A DNA stretch of 64,000 bases from Paenibacillus sp. FSL R5-0517. Lineage in GTDB: Bacteria > Bacillota > Bacilli > Paenibacillales > Paenibacillaceae. A program made the translations under genes and the position numbers. Shown here piece after piece: positions 24,196 to 33,143 of the stretch. Under the pieces are notes generated by a model that saw nothing but the letters and a program-made list of their open reading frames with translations, ran no database searches and was not told the origin of the DNA. Each line of letters opens with the position of its first letter. The first letter of the stretch is position 1. The DNA is taken from NCBI RefSeq assembly GCF_037974355.1, contig NZ_CP150235.1, positions 2,170,001-2,234,000 on the forward strand, given 5' to 3'.

Positions 24196-25644
24196 ATGGG
24201 ACACTCAACAATATATCCAACTGGAGCGACGTTATACAAACCGGACAAGGCTTGGGGCGGTTATACCGTCTATCAGGCAGGTGAAGAAGGCGTAGTATTG
24301 ATTGATATGAATGGCAAGGAGGTTCATCTGTGGAAAGGGTTGTTAGGATTCCCGGCCAAAATATTGCCTGGAGGTTACGTGCTGGGCAGCACAGGTCGTA
24401 GAGATCCGAAGTTCGGCATTCAGGATAATGTTGATCTGGTTCAGGTAGATTGGGACGGTAACATTGTATGGAAATACAATAGCTACGAACATATTGAAGA
24501 TCCGGGGTATGAGCCACTATGGTATGCCCGCCAGCATCATGATTATCAGCGTGAGGGTAATCCGGTAGGGTACTATGCACCTGGGCTTGCACCGAAGACG
24601 AAGAGTGGCAACACACTTATCCTGGCTCACAAAAATGTGAGTAACCCGCAAATTTCAGATAAGCCATTGCTTGATGACGCCATTATTGAAGTGGATTGGG
24701 AGGGGAAGGTACTTTGGGAATGGCTGCCTAACGAGCACTTTGAAGAATTAGGTTTTGATGAAGCTGCTCGAAATGTTCTGTTCCGTGATCCGAATACACG
24801 TTCTTTTGGTCATTTGGGTGGTGGTGTGGGTGATTGGTTACATATTAATTCTGCTTCTTATGTTGGACCCAACCGCTTCTATGAAGACGGAGACGAACGG
24901 TTCCACCCTGACAATATTATCTGGGATGCCAGAGAGGCCAATATAATCGCAATTACAGACAGGCAGAGCGGAAAAATCGTATGGAGACTGGGCCCCGACT
25001 ATACTTCAACTGAAGCGAAGCACATTGGCACAATTATCGGGCAGCATCATGCACATATCATTCCTCAGGGCCTTCCTGGAGAAGGGAACTTGCTTGTATT
25101 CGACAATGGCGGCTGGGCAGGTTACGGCCTTCCGAATCCGGCTTCCCCATTTGGATTAAAACATGCGATTCGGGATCACTCGCGTGTGTTGGAGATTAAC
25201 CCGGTCACCCTGGAGATTGTCTGGCAGTATACATCGGCAGAAGCTGGATTTTCCGTCCCAACGGATTCCTATAAATTTTATAGTCCATACATCAGTTCCG
25301 CTCAGCGTTTGCCTAACGGTAACACCCTGATAACCGAAGGTTCCAATGGCAGGTTGTTCGAAGTGACAGCCGAGCATGAGCTGGTCTGGGAATATGTCTC
25401 CCCTTACACGGATCGGCGAAATACCAATATGGTCTATCGCTCGTATCGAGTTCCTTATCAGTGGGTTCCACAGTTGGAGAAGCCGCAGGAAGTTCCCATT
25501 GAAACCATTGATGTCTCCACCTATAGGGTGCCGGGAGCAGCACCCAAAGGTTCTGCATCCATCGTGAGTGTAGAGACAACTCTTCCGTTTGTGGAGGGAG
25601 CAGCCTGTGTGGCAACGTCGGATGAAGGCAAGACGGGCGATTAG
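24196..25644 (+). CDS. arylsulfotransferase (ASST) family protein
   Basis: A 482-aa beta-propeller protein of the PAPS-independent aryl-sulfate sulfotransferase family, which moves sulfate from one phenol ester to another through a sulfo-histidine. Propeller repeats such as GNIVWKYNSYEH, GKVLWEWLPNEH, GKIVWRLGPDY and HELVWEYVSPY are spaced along the chain. Histidine-rich motifs YARQHHDYQ, DWLHINSASY and GQHHAHIIPQ line up with the active centre. There is no signal peptide, unlike periplasmic AssT, so action inside the cell is expected. GGGGAGAG precedes the ATG. The downstream ABC importer could bring in sulfate esters. The exact substrate is unknown. Confidence 0.85.
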   Translation: MGHSTIYPTGATLYKPDKAWGGYTVYQAGEEGVVLIDMNGKEVHLWKGLLGFPAKILPGGYVLGSTGRRDPKFGIQDNVDLVQVDWDGNIVWKYNSYEHIEDPGYEPLWYARQHHDYQREGNPVGYYAPGLAPKTKSGNTLILAHKNVSNPQISDKPLLDDAIIEVDWEGKVLWEWLPNEHFEELGFDEAARNVLFRDPNTRSFGHLGGGVGDWLHINSASYVGPNRFYEDGDERFHPDNIIWDAREANIIAITDRQSGKIVWRLGPDYTSTEAKHIGTIIGQHHAHIIPQGLPGEGNLLVFDNGGWAGYGLPNPASPFGLKHAIRDHSRVLEINPVTLEIVWQYTSAEAGFSVPTDSYKFYSPYISSAQRLPNGNTLITEGSNGRLFEVTAEHELVWEYVSPYTDRRNTNMVYRSYRVPYQWVPQLEKPQEVPIETIDVSTYRVPGAAPKGSASIVSVETTLPFVEGAACVATSDEGKTGD

Positions 25645-25682
25645 GCGTCAAGATCATGACTAGATTGAATGGGGTGTATATT

Positions 25683-26711
25683 GTGAGAAAACCATGCATA
25701 ATTACCGGCGTGTTAATAGCATTCCTGGCTACGGCACTCCTATTATCCGGATGCAGTTCAAGCGCAGCAGGGTCCGGAACCAAAGACGCTTCGGGTAAAC
25801 ATGCCGAGAATGTAAAAATTCGAATCGCAGATACCAGTACCAACCCAACGTTCAGGGTAGCCATTGCCAAAGGTTTCTTTGAAAAAAGGGGCATTGACGC
25901 AGAGAGTATTACGTTTGGCTCACCGGCTGAAGGTGTAAATGCACTATTTATCAAACAGGTGGATATTGCGTATGGGGCAGATTTTCCCGTATTGAATGCA
26001 TTGGCTAAAGGAGAATATTCAGTCATCGCTTCGGCTGGTCAGGCTACGGATGAAGCGGCAGCCGCCTGGAAGCTGTATGCAAGGAAGGATATTCAGAGCG
26101 GAGCGGATTTGAAAGGCAAGAAAGTAAGTTTCATTCGAGGCACATTTATTCCGTATCTATGGGATGAATATCTGAAAGATCAGGGATTAGCGCTGGGTGA
26201 TGTGACGCAAATTGGTCAGGGGGCTTTTGATGAGTCCTACATCGCACTGAAACAGGGAGACCTTGATGCCGCCTGGGTGATAGGCTCTGCGTTAACTGAT
26301 AAATTCGATGCACTCGAAGGGGTCCATCAACTGACGGATATGTCCCAGACCTCTATACGCCTTGGTATGGGGCTGGTATCCAGTAATGAATTCATCCAGG
26401 CAAACCCCGAAAAGATAAGTGACTTTCTCGCGGCACTTGATGAGGCATCCGCGTATGCCCAAGCGCATCCTGAAGAAGTTGCGGATCTGATGTATCAAGA
26501 GACCAAACAGCCTAAAGATGCCACGTTGAAAGACCTTCCGATCAATCCATGGGAAGTTGGATTTACGCAGGCCGCTTATGACAGTTTGGCAGGTCAGAAG
26601 CAATATATGGTGGATACCGGAATCATTGAACAAGATTTTGATCTCGACACCAAACTTAATCTGACCTCTCTCCAGCAGGCTCTGCCGAAAAAAGTGACAT
26701 ATAGCAAATAA
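25683..26711 (+). CDS. NitT/TauT-type ABC substrate-binding lipoprotein
   Basis: Extracellular binding protein of an importer for anions such as sulfonates, sulfate esters, nitrate or pyrimidine precursors. It is 342 aa. The signal ATALLLSGC is a lipobox with Cys near residue 24. IRIADTSTNPTFRVAIAKGFFEKRGIDAE is the usual opening of SsuA/TauA/ThiY proteins. KGKKVSFIRGTF and the AWVIGSALTDKF region follow. The GTG at 25683 is preferred (GGGGTG upstream and a proper lipoprotein signal). ATG 25656 adds nine residues. It is placed between the arylsulfotransferase and the ABC ATPase. Confidence 0.9.
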   Translation: MRKPCIITGVLIAFLATALLLSGCSSSAAGSGTKDASGKHAENVKIRIADTSTNPTFRVAIAKGFFEKRGIDAESITFGSPAEGVNALFIKQVDIAYGADFPVLNALAKGEYSVIASAGQATDEAAAAWKLYARKDIQSGADLKGKKVSFIRGTFIPYLWDEYLKDQGLALGDVTQIGQGAFDESYIALKQGDLDAAWVIGSALTDKFDALEGVHQLTDMSQTSIRLGMGLVSSNEFIQANPEKISDFLAALDEASAYAQAHPEEVADLMYQETKQPKDATLKDLPINPWEVGFTQAAYDSLAGQKQYMVDTGIIEQDFDLDTKLNLTSLQQALPKKVTYSK

Positions 26712-26736
26712 TTCATTCAAATGGGAGGTGTTCGTG

Positions 26737-27513
26737 ATGTCCTTACCTGCAACTCAGCATACCATTCATATCGAACAGCTTCGGAAAACGTATCATGCCC
26801 CGACTAATGGAGATGTGCATTATATCATCAAGGATGTCGATCTGGTTATCAAGGGAGGAGAGTTTTTCGTCCTGCTTGGTCCCAGTGGGTGTGGGAAGTC
26901 AACGTTGCTGAACATGATCGCGGGTTTTATCTCCAAGTCGGGTGGCCAGCTCAAAGTGGACAACAAGGAGATTGACAGACCGGGCAGGGATCGGGCGATG
27001 GTATTCCAGCAGGCGGATTCCTCTCTTTTTCCATGGCTAACCGTGAGAGAGAATGTGGAATTTGGGCTCCGAATGTCCAAGGTACCTAAGGCACAACGAC
27101 GTGAGATCTCTGATCGATACATTCAGCTTGTTGGACTAAGTGCTCATGAGGGGAAATTTCCAAAAGAACTCTCGGGGGGCATGAAGCAGCGGGTTCAATT
27201 GGCCCGTGTACTTGCGAATGACTCGGCGATCTTGCTGATGGATGAGCCATTCGGTGCGCTGGACGCGATGACGCGGCGTACGATGCAGAAGGAACTGGTG
27301 AATATCTGGAAAGAAACTCATAAGACCGTTATCTTTGTCACCCACGATATTCAGGAGGCGTTATTGCTTGGTGAGCGCATAGGTATTATGTCTGTAGGTC
27401 CGTCTTCGAATATTACGGATATTTACCACAACACATTACCTTACCCGAGGAACATCGCCTCATCTGAGTTCAACACCCTGTATGACCAAATTCAAGGCCA
27501 CTTTGAAGAATAA
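26737..27513 (+). CDS. ABC transporter ATPase (SsuB/TauB type)
   Basis: A 258-aa ATP-binding subunit. Walker A is LGPSGCGKST (about 46-55). The Q-loop is FQQADSSLFPWLTVREN, the signature is LSGGMKQRVQLARVLA, Walker B is ILLMDEPFGALD, and the switch His lies in FVTHDIQEAL. This wording is typical of NitT/TauT importers. ATG 26737 is 8 bases after GGGAGG. It is 25 bp after the binding protein and 17 bp before the permease. Confidence 0.95.
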   Translation: MSLPATQHTIHIEQLRKTYHAPTNGDVHYIIKDVDLVIKGGEFFVLLGPSGCGKSTLLNMIAGFISKSGGQLKVDNKEIDRPGRDRAMVFQQADSSLFPWLTVRENVEFGLRMSKVPKAQRREISDRYIQLVGLSAHEGKFPKELSGGMKQRVQLARVLANDSAILLMDEPFGALDAMTRRTMQKELVNIWKETHKTVIFVTHDIQEALLLGERIGIMSVGPSSNITDIYHNTLPYPRNIASSEFNTLYDQIQGHFEE

Positions 27514-27530
27514 CTGAGGTGATATGTGAG

Positions 27531-28304
27531 ATGAAATGGTTGGAAAAAAAATCGGTGTCTATCCCGCTCCTGTGGGCAACAGTCATCCTGATCTGGCAGT
27601 TTGGTGCCCTCATCTATGGGCCTGACGTAATCCCTGGCCCTTGGGATACGATTCTGGGAGCGCGTGAACTGATTGCTGATGGTACGCTGATGCAGTATAT
27701 CGGAATCAGCTTCACGCGTGTACTTGCAGGCTGGGTACTCGGAAGCATCATTGCTATTCCGGTAGGGCTGATTATTGGCAAAGTTCATCTCATCCGGCTG
27801 TTCGCGGAACCCTTCCTTAACTTTATACGCTTTATCCCGCCGATCGCCTTTATTACCTTATTCTTGGTGTGGTTCGGTATTGGTGAGCAATCCAAGATTG
27901 CACTCATCATGTACGCAACCTTCTTCATTGTTGTGCTAAACACCTTAACGGGTGTGCTCTCCGTTGAAGAAGACAAAATCCGGTCGGCACGCAGTATGGG
28001 AGCCAATGAACGGCAGATTCTGCTGCATGTGATTGTTCCGGCGACAACCCCGTATATTTTCACAGGTGTGCGCCTGGCAATGGGAACTTCCTATATGGCT
28101 ATCATTGGTGCGGAGATGATTGCTGCAAATGAGGGAGTGGGTTACCTGATCTGGAATTCCAGACTCTTTTTCCGTACGGATTGGATCTTTGTCGGACTGA
28201 TTTCCCTGGGTTTTATGGGATTCCTGACGGATCGATTGTTCAACTGGTTTGGTCGCAGGGTCCTCTACCGATATGGGGTCATTGGCGGAGCAAAACGAGT
28301 CTGA
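27531..28304 (+). CDS. ABC transporter permease (SsuC/TauC type)
   Basis: A 257-aa inner-membrane permease with about six helices. The EAA-type loop SARSMGANERQILLHVIVPATTPYIFTGVRLAMG contacts the ATPase. IIGAEMIAANEGVGYLIWNSR is a family signature. The ATG at 27531 is preferred because GAGGTGA is 8 bases upstream; an in-frame GTG at 27519 lies inside that site. It is the last gene of the marR-assT-ABC operon, which ends at the terminator 28379-28422. Confidence 0.94.
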   Translation: MKWLEKKSVSIPLLWATVILIWQFGALIYGPDVIPGPWDTILGARELIADGTLMQYIGISFTRVLAGWVLGSIIAIPVGLIIGKVHLIRLFAEPFLNFIRFIPPIAFITLFLVWFGIGEQSKIALIMYATFFIVVLNTLTGVLSVEEDKIRSARSMGANERQILLHVIVPATTPYIFTGVRLAMGTSYMAIIGAEMIAANEGVGYLIWNSRLFFRTDWIFVGLISLGFMGFLTDRLFNWFGRRVLYRYGVIGGAKRV

Positions 28305-28378
28305 ATGAGAACATAAGAATACGCAATTCCAGACGTTACTTGAGAAGGGGATTCATCTTGTTGTAACGTTTGGTCAAT

Positions 28379-28422
28379 AACCTGTTTTGGCACTTCTACA
28401 CGAGGCCGAAACAGGTTTTTTG
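28379..28422 (+). terminator. terminator of the marR-assT-ABC operon
   Basis: AACCTGTTTTGG pairs with CCGAAACAGGTT, followed by TTTT. Confidence 0.85.
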
Positions 28423-28461
28423 TGTGCTGGCCTTAGGAGTTTCGGCATTGGCATCAAACCG

Positions 28462-28470
28462 TGGTATAAT
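28462..28470 (+). promoter_or_regulatory. extended -10 promoter of the DUF92 gene
   Basis: TGGTATAAT fits TGnTATAAT exactly. The -35 is weak. Confidence 0.5.
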
Positions 28471-28532
28471 TGAATTTCAAAAATACAATTAACGTCATGT
28501 GGGCTGTACATATGCTGCATGCAGGAGACATT

Positions 28533-29342
28533 ATGGATTGGATTATTGGCGCCGTATGCGCTTCTATGGTGGCAGGTGCGGCCTATGCGAAAAAGTCGCT
28601 AACTCTGTCTGGCTGCTTGGCAGCAATCATGATGGGAACGATATATTACGGAGCGGGTAACCTGTTCTGGTTTGGCACGTTATTGTTATTTTTTATTACT
28701 TCAACGTTGCTCTCCAGGTTTCGTAAAGATCGGAAGCAGGAGCTGGAGAAATCCTATGCCAAGTCAGGAAATCGGGACGCTGGGCAAGTAATGGCTAATG
28801 GTGGAATGGGCATGTTCCTATGTCTGGGATACTGGATATTTCCACATCCGGCATGGATATATGCGTTCATTGGTGTAATGGCTACCGTGACATCGGACAC
28901 ATGGGCAACTGAACTCGGGAGTCTCAGTCGCAAGCCGCCGCGCTCTGTTCTCACATGGAAGGTACTTACACCAGGTGCTTCAGGAGGTGTCTCATTTCTC
29001 GGCACCGCGGCTGCAGCCGCAGGCGGGGCTCTGATTGGTGCGGGAGCCTTCATGTTTTCGTGGATCGCCGGGATCGAAGGCCTTGGTCTGTTTAGTTGGA
29101 CTTTTGTCGGTCTTGTAGGCGGGTTGGCAGGTGCTTTTGCCGATTCCTATCTGGGCGCAACGGTGCAGAAGATGTATCGTTGCACTGTGTGTGGCCGTGA
29201 AGTTGAGGTGCATGAACATTGTGGGCATCCAACGGTTCGGGCTCGTGGCTGGGCATGGATGAGCAACGACCTGGTGAACGTGCTTAGTTCGGTTATCGGA
29301 GGATGCGTGGCGATAGGTTTAGGTAACATTTTGGCGTTGTAA
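28533..29342 (+). CDS. DUF92 (TMEM19-like) integral membrane protein
   Basis: A 269-aa protein with about six membrane segments. It has the DUF92 patterns KSLTLSGCLAAIMMG, TSDTWATELGSLS and KVLTPGASGGVSFLGT. A cysteine/histidine-rich loop CTVCGREVEVHEHCGH near residues 220-236 looks like a small metal-binding site. Plant and cyanobacterial relatives include phytyl-phosphate kinases, but the bacterial role is unknown. ATG 28533 follows AGGAGA. An upstream in-frame start at 28470 overlaps the promoter and is rejected. It is 12 bp upstream of the TetR gene and probably in one operon. Confidence 0.9.
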   Translation: MDWIIGAVCASMVAGAAYAKKSLTLSGCLAAIMMGTIYYGAGNLFWFGTLLLFFITSTLLSRFRKDRKQELEKSYAKSGNRDAGQVMANGGMGMFLCLGYWIFPHPAWIYAFIGVMATVTSDTWATELGSLSRKPPRSVLTWKVLTPGASGGVSFLGTAAAAAGGALIGAGAFMFSWIAGIEGLGLFSWTFVGLVGGLAGAFADSYLGATVQKMYRCTVCGREVEVHEHCGHPTVRARGWAWMSNDLVNVLSSVIGGCVAIGLGNILAL

Positions 29343-29354
29343 GGGGGAGTACAT

Positions 29355-29933
29355 TTGAGTACGGTACAGGGAGACAAATCGGAGGCTATTTTGGATGCGG
29401 CCTATGGTATTTTTGGCTCGAAAGGTTTTTATGAGACCAAAATGTCTGATATAGCAGACGAAGCCGGCATTGCAAAAGGCACCATTTATTTATATTTCAA
29501 AAGCAAGGAACAACTATTCATCGCAGTATCCAAGCGGGACTGTAACAGTTTTATCAGTCGTCTTGAATATGCTTTGAACTCGCATGACAACACAGGTGAT
29601 AAACTTGGAGCAATAGCCAAGACCCACCTTACGTATTATTATGAGCGCCGCAATCATACCAAACTCTTTTTTATGGCACCCAATAATGATCCGGATCTAA
29701 TGAAATTCATGAAGGCATTCATGAACCAATACATGAGCATGGTGCGTAAAGTACTGGAGAGTGCAAGTGTACCTGAGCCTGTATTGCTTGCTGAAGCTTA
29801 TATTGGAATTCTGGACCGGCTGAAGATGGATATCATGTTGAATCCGGAGTTCAATGAGGAACATCTGAACAAACGAATTGCCTTTGCAGCAGCATTGTTT
29901 CTGGACGGATGCCGTTCTTTTTTACAAGTTTAA
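29355..29933 (+). CDS. TetR family transcriptional regulator
   Basis: A 192-aa regulator. The N-terminal helix-turn-helix ILDAAYGIFGSKGF, then MSDIADEAGIAKGTIYLYFKSKEQLF, is textbook TetR. The C-terminal ligand domain resembles the TetR_C group seen in FadR/YsiA-like proteins. The TTG at 29355 follows GGGGGAG. It lies between DUF92 and an ABC-F gene on the same strand. The target genes are unknown. Confidence 0.93.
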   Translation: MSTVQGDKSEAILDAAYGIFGSKGFYETKMSDIADEAGIAKGTIYLYFKSKEQLFIAVSKRDCNSFISRLEYALNSHDNTGDKLGAIAKTHLTYYYERRNHTKLFFMAPNNDPDLMKFMKAFMNQYMSMVRKVLESASVPEPVLLAEAYIGILDRLKMDIMLNPEFNEEHLNKRIAFAAALFLDGCRSFLQV

Positions 29934-29992
29934 AGTGAGTGCGTGGATGTGCGTAATATGAATTTTATTTTACAGAGAAGTGGGTACGAGCA

Positions 29993-31924
29993 ATGAACAT
30001 AATGACGGTAGAGCAGATTGCAAAAAGTTATGGTGAAAAAATATTGTTCAAGGATGCTTCATTTGGCATGGCTGATCAGGATAAGATTGGTGTCGTTGGG
30101 GTAAATGGTACCGGGAAATCCACATTTTTGCGTGTGATATCCGGTATGGAACCGGCAGACGCGGGACAGATCTCCATCGGTAATGACGTACGTATTCAAT
30201 TCCTTGCACAAAATCCGGACTTCAATCCAGACAATACGGTACTGCAACAAGTATTCGAAGGTGACAGCATGGAAATGAAAACCGTGCGTGAATATACGGA
30301 AACGATGGAATTATTGGAGCTGAATTCCTCCGATCCAGCGTTGCAAGAGCGATTATTACGTTTGAATCAGCAAATGGAGCAGCTTCAGCTCTGGCAGATG
30401 GAGAGTGAAGCGAAGAGTATCTTGTCCAAACTGGGTATTCGTCAATTCGATGCACTGATGGGCACGTTGTCTGGTGGACAACGCAAAAGGGTAGCACTCG
30501 CTGCTGCTCTGATTCACCCGTGCGAACTGCTCATTCTGGATGAGCCGACGAACCATATTGATAATGATTCGGTCGTATGGCTCGAGCAGTATTTGCAGAA
30601 GCGTCGCGGCGCACTGCTTATGATTACGCATGATCGGTATTTCCTGGATCGTGTGGCCAATGTCATGCTGGAATTGGATCATGGCCGTTTGTTCCGGTAT
30701 GAAGCCAACTATACACGCTTTCTGGAACTGAAGGCAGAGCGTGAAGAGCGGGAAGCTTCTTCCGAACAGAAGCGTAAAAACTTGCTTCGGACGGAGCTCG
30801 CATGGATTCGTCGTGGTGCCAAGGCACGGACGACGAAACAAAAAGCGAGAATTGATCGTTTCGAACAACTCAAAGACCAACAAGGAGTCCAGCGCTCCGG
30901 TTCATTGGAAGTGTCGGTTGGCTCCACTCGTCTAGGTAAAAAGATTCTGGAGATCGAGCATCTTTCCAAATCCGTCGGTGGCCGCACACTGATTGAAGAT
31001 CTGAGTTATATTGCCGTACCTGGAGATCGGGTAGGGATTGTCGGACCGAATGGTAGTGGTAAGTCTACGCTGTTACAGATGATATCTGGCAAATTGGAAC
31101 CCGATGCAGGCGTGGTTGACGTCGGTCCTACGGTCAATCTGGGCTATTTCACCCAGGAGCATCAGGAGATGGATGAATCTCTTCGTGTCATTGAGTACAT
31201 CAAGGAAGTGGCCGAGAATGTGAAAACAGCCGATGGCTCTCTGATCACAGCATCCCAGATGCTGGAGCGGTTCCTGTTTACCCCGGCATCCCAGTGGACA
31301 CCAATCTCCCGCCTCTCTGGTGGAGAGAAACGTCGTCTGTATCTGCTGCGTGTTCTGATGGCTGCGCCGAATGTCTTGCTGCTGGATGAGCCGACGAATG
31401 ACCTGGACATCCAGACACTCGCTGTACTGGAAGACTATCTGGACGATTTTCCAGGTGTTGTCTTTGTGGTATCCCATGATCGCTATTTCCTTGATCGTAC
31501 GGTGGATAAAGTGCTGTCTTTTGAGGGCAACGGTGCTGTACGTGTACATGTCGGCGACTACAGTGAGTATGCGGAATGGATGCTGAAAAATGCACCTGGA
31601 GCTACGCAAGAGAGTGACCCAGGATCAACGAAGGTGAAGCAGACATCGGAGAAAACAACTCCCGCTGTGTCAGCAGCTAAACCCAAGTTGAAATTCAGCT
31701 TCAAGGAGCAACGTGAATACGATCAGATTGATGAAAATATTGAGAAGGCTGAAGCCAATCTTGTCCGGATTAATAAAGAGATGGAAGAGTCATTTAGTGA
31801 TTCTGCCCTTCTGCAGGAGTTGATGGCGGAGCAGGTTGAGGCTGAACGTCATCTGGACGAATTGATGGAACGCTGGACCATTCTGAATGAACTTGCAGAG
31901 CAGATTGAACAGAGCAAGTCTTAA
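29993..31924 (+). CDS. ABC-F ATPase (YfmR/Uup-like ribosome factor)
   Basis: Soluble tandem ATPase of 643 aa that acts on the ribosome rather than as a transporter. Walker A motifs are GVNGTGKST (about 36-44) and GPNGSGKST (about 352-360). Signatures are LSGGQRKRVALAAAL and LSGGEKRRLYLLRVL, and Walker B is LLILDEPTNHID and LLLDEPTNDLD. The inter-domain linker with RRGAKARTTKQKARIDR touches P-site tRNA in this family. A charged C-terminal coiled coil (about 565-640) is the Uup/YfmR hallmark. The ribosome binding site is weak, and the second Met at residue 4 is an alternative start. Likely job: relieving stalled or hard-to-form peptide bonds. Confidence 0.93.
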   Translation: MNIMTVEQIAKSYGEKILFKDASFGMADQDKIGVVGVNGTGKSTFLRVISGMEPADAGQISIGNDVRIQFLAQNPDFNPDNTVLQQVFEGDSMEMKTVREYTETMELLELNSSDPALQERLLRLNQQMEQLQLWQMESEAKSILSKLGIRQFDALMGTLSGGQRKRVALAAALIHPCELLILDEPTNHIDNDSVVWLEQYLQKRRGALLMITHDRYFLDRVANVMLELDHGRLFRYEANYTRFLELKAEREEREASSEQKRKNLLRTELAWIRRGAKARTTKQKARIDRFEQLKDQQGVQRSGSLEVSVGSTRLGKKILEIEHLSKSVGGRTLIEDLSYIAVPGDRVGIVGPNGSGKSTLLQMISGKLEPDAGVVDVGPTVNLGYFTQEHQEMDESLRVIEYIKEVAENVKTADGSLITASQMLERFLFTPASQWTPISRLSGGEKRRLYLLRVLMAAPNVLLLDEPTNDLDIQTLAVLEDYLDDFPGVVFVVSHDRYFLDRTVDKVLSFEGNGAVRVHVGDYSEYAEWMLKNAPGATQESDPGSTKVKQTSEKTTPAVSAAKPKLKFSFKEQREYDQIDENIEKAEANLVRINKEMEESFSDSALLQELMAEQVEAERHLDELMERWTILNELAEQIEQSKS

Positions 31925-31937
31925 TTTATAGTTAAAC

Positions 31938-31993
31938 ATCGCCCTTTCTTCTAGAGTGACTTGATGTCGCTTTGGAGGAGAGGGCTATTTTTT
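31938..31993 (+). terminator. terminator of the ABC-F gene
   Basis: ATCGCCCTTTCTTCT pairs imperfectly with GGAGGAGAGGGCTAT, followed by TTTTTT. Confidence 0.6.
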
Positions 31994-32085
31994 GTTTGTG
32001 AATTTCGCATGAAAGTGAAACGTTCAGTATATTCATTACGTTGTATAAGTAAAGAATTCCATAGAAGGGAGAGAACACCATACTT

Positions 32086-33024
32086 ATGTATAAAGAAATC
32101 AATGAACAGTTGGCGGTACTCAAGGAAAAGGGGAGAATTTACGAGAAATGGACCAAGCGTTTGGAGAAGCTTCAAACGGAAGAAACCGAATGGGAAGCAA
32201 AGGTAAAACGTCGTCAGGAGCACCTCCAGAAGGAGCAGAAAGATGTTGATCGACTGAACAGTATGACATTGGCAGCATTTTTCTATCAGCTGATTGGCAA
32301 GAAAACGGAGCGGCTGGAGAAGGAAGAACTCGAACTGATGGAAAGCAAGGCTGCATACGATACCGCTTGTCGCATGTTACAAGACGTACAGGAGCAACGA
32401 ATTCATGTGGAGCAGGAGTTGGAGGGCGGGCGGCAGTATCAATACTGGCAAAGCGATTACAACGCTCTGTGGGGAAAGAAGGAAGGTCGTCTGCTGGACC
32501 AGGATGCTGAATTGCAACACATGGCTGAAAATCGGGAACATCTGGCGAGTGAACTTCAGGAACTGGAAGAAGCTTTCCGGGAAGGGGAATACCTGGTCTA
32601 TGCCCTTGAACGTGCCGAGAAGGCTTTGGCTTCGGCAGGTAATTGGGGCATATATGACATGATGGGTGGTGGGGTAATCTCCACACATATCAAGCGGGGA
32701 CGTATGGATGACGCTCAGGTCGCCATTATGGATGCAGGAAAGCGTCTACGACGTTTTCAAAAGGAATTGGAGGATGTAGAGATGGCAGTACATGCGGATC
32801 TGCATCTGGGAGGTCTGCTTTCTTTCGCAGACTATTTCTTTGATAACCTCTTTGTGGACTGGATGGTTCAGGACAAAATTCGTAAAGCCGAACGTCAGGT
32901 GAAAGATGGACTGAGTGCGGTTCGTCAGACCATGCATGTGTTAAGCAATGAAATGCGTGACCACAGGGCAGAGTTAGAGCGTTTGGAGCATAAATATCAT
33001 GCCTATGTGGAACAGGCAGATTAA
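32086..33024 (+). CDS. coiled-coil protein of unknown function
   Basis: A 312-aa, highly charged protein made almost entirely of helices. Long coiled-coil stretches at about 3-60, 75-125 and 130-185 are followed by a more globular part. That part includes GNWGIYDMMGGGVISTHIKRGRMDDAQ and LGGLLSFADYFFDNLFVDWMVQDKIRKA. I do not recognise a named domain, and no membrane or signal segment is seen. AAGGGAGAG lies 13 bases before the ATG, which is a long gap. It has its own terminator at 33038. A cytosolic structural or scaffold role is possible but not shown. Confidence 0.75.
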   Translation: MYKEINEQLAVLKEKGRIYEKWTKRLEKLQTEETEWEAKVKRRQEHLQKEQKDVDRLNSMTLAAFFYQLIGKKTERLEKEELELMESKAAYDTACRMLQDVQEQRIHVEQELEGGRQYQYWQSDYNALWGKKEGRLLDQDAELQHMAENREHLASELQELEEAFREGEYLVYALERAEKALASAGNWGIYDMMGGGVISTHIKRGRMDDAQVAIMDAGKRLRRFQKELEDVEMAVHADLHLGGLLSFADYFFDNLFVDWMVQDKIRKAERQVKDGLSAVRQTMHVLSNEMRDHRAELERLEHKYHAYVEQAD

Positions 33025-33037
33025 GAGATAGGACAGC

Positions 33038-33087
33038 AAAGGACACTTCTCATCGCACCGAATGGCTGTGCTTGGAAGTGTCCTTTT
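33038..33087. terminator. terminator between convergent genes
   Basis: AAAGGACACTTC (33038-33049) pairs perfectly with GAAGTGTCCTTT (33075-33086). The T-run is weak on either strand. Confidence 0.7.
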
Positions 33088-33143
33088 GCTTAGACGTACA
33101 TATGGATGTTATTCACGATTTTTAGTAAATGGAAGATTCTGTT

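Noticed and set aside
23858-24616. 252-codon minus-strand ORF across marR and assT
   Set aside because: Covers two well-supported sense genes; product rich in His, Cys and Pro without domain; no start signal.
25313-26026. minus-strand 237-codon ORF over the assT/SBP junction
   Set aside because: Antisense to two clear genes and spans their boundary; no initiation signal.
30356-30883. minus-strand ORF inside the ABC-F gene (also 31073-31609)
   Set aside because: Shadows of conserved ATPase codons, with no ribosome binding site and atypical composition.
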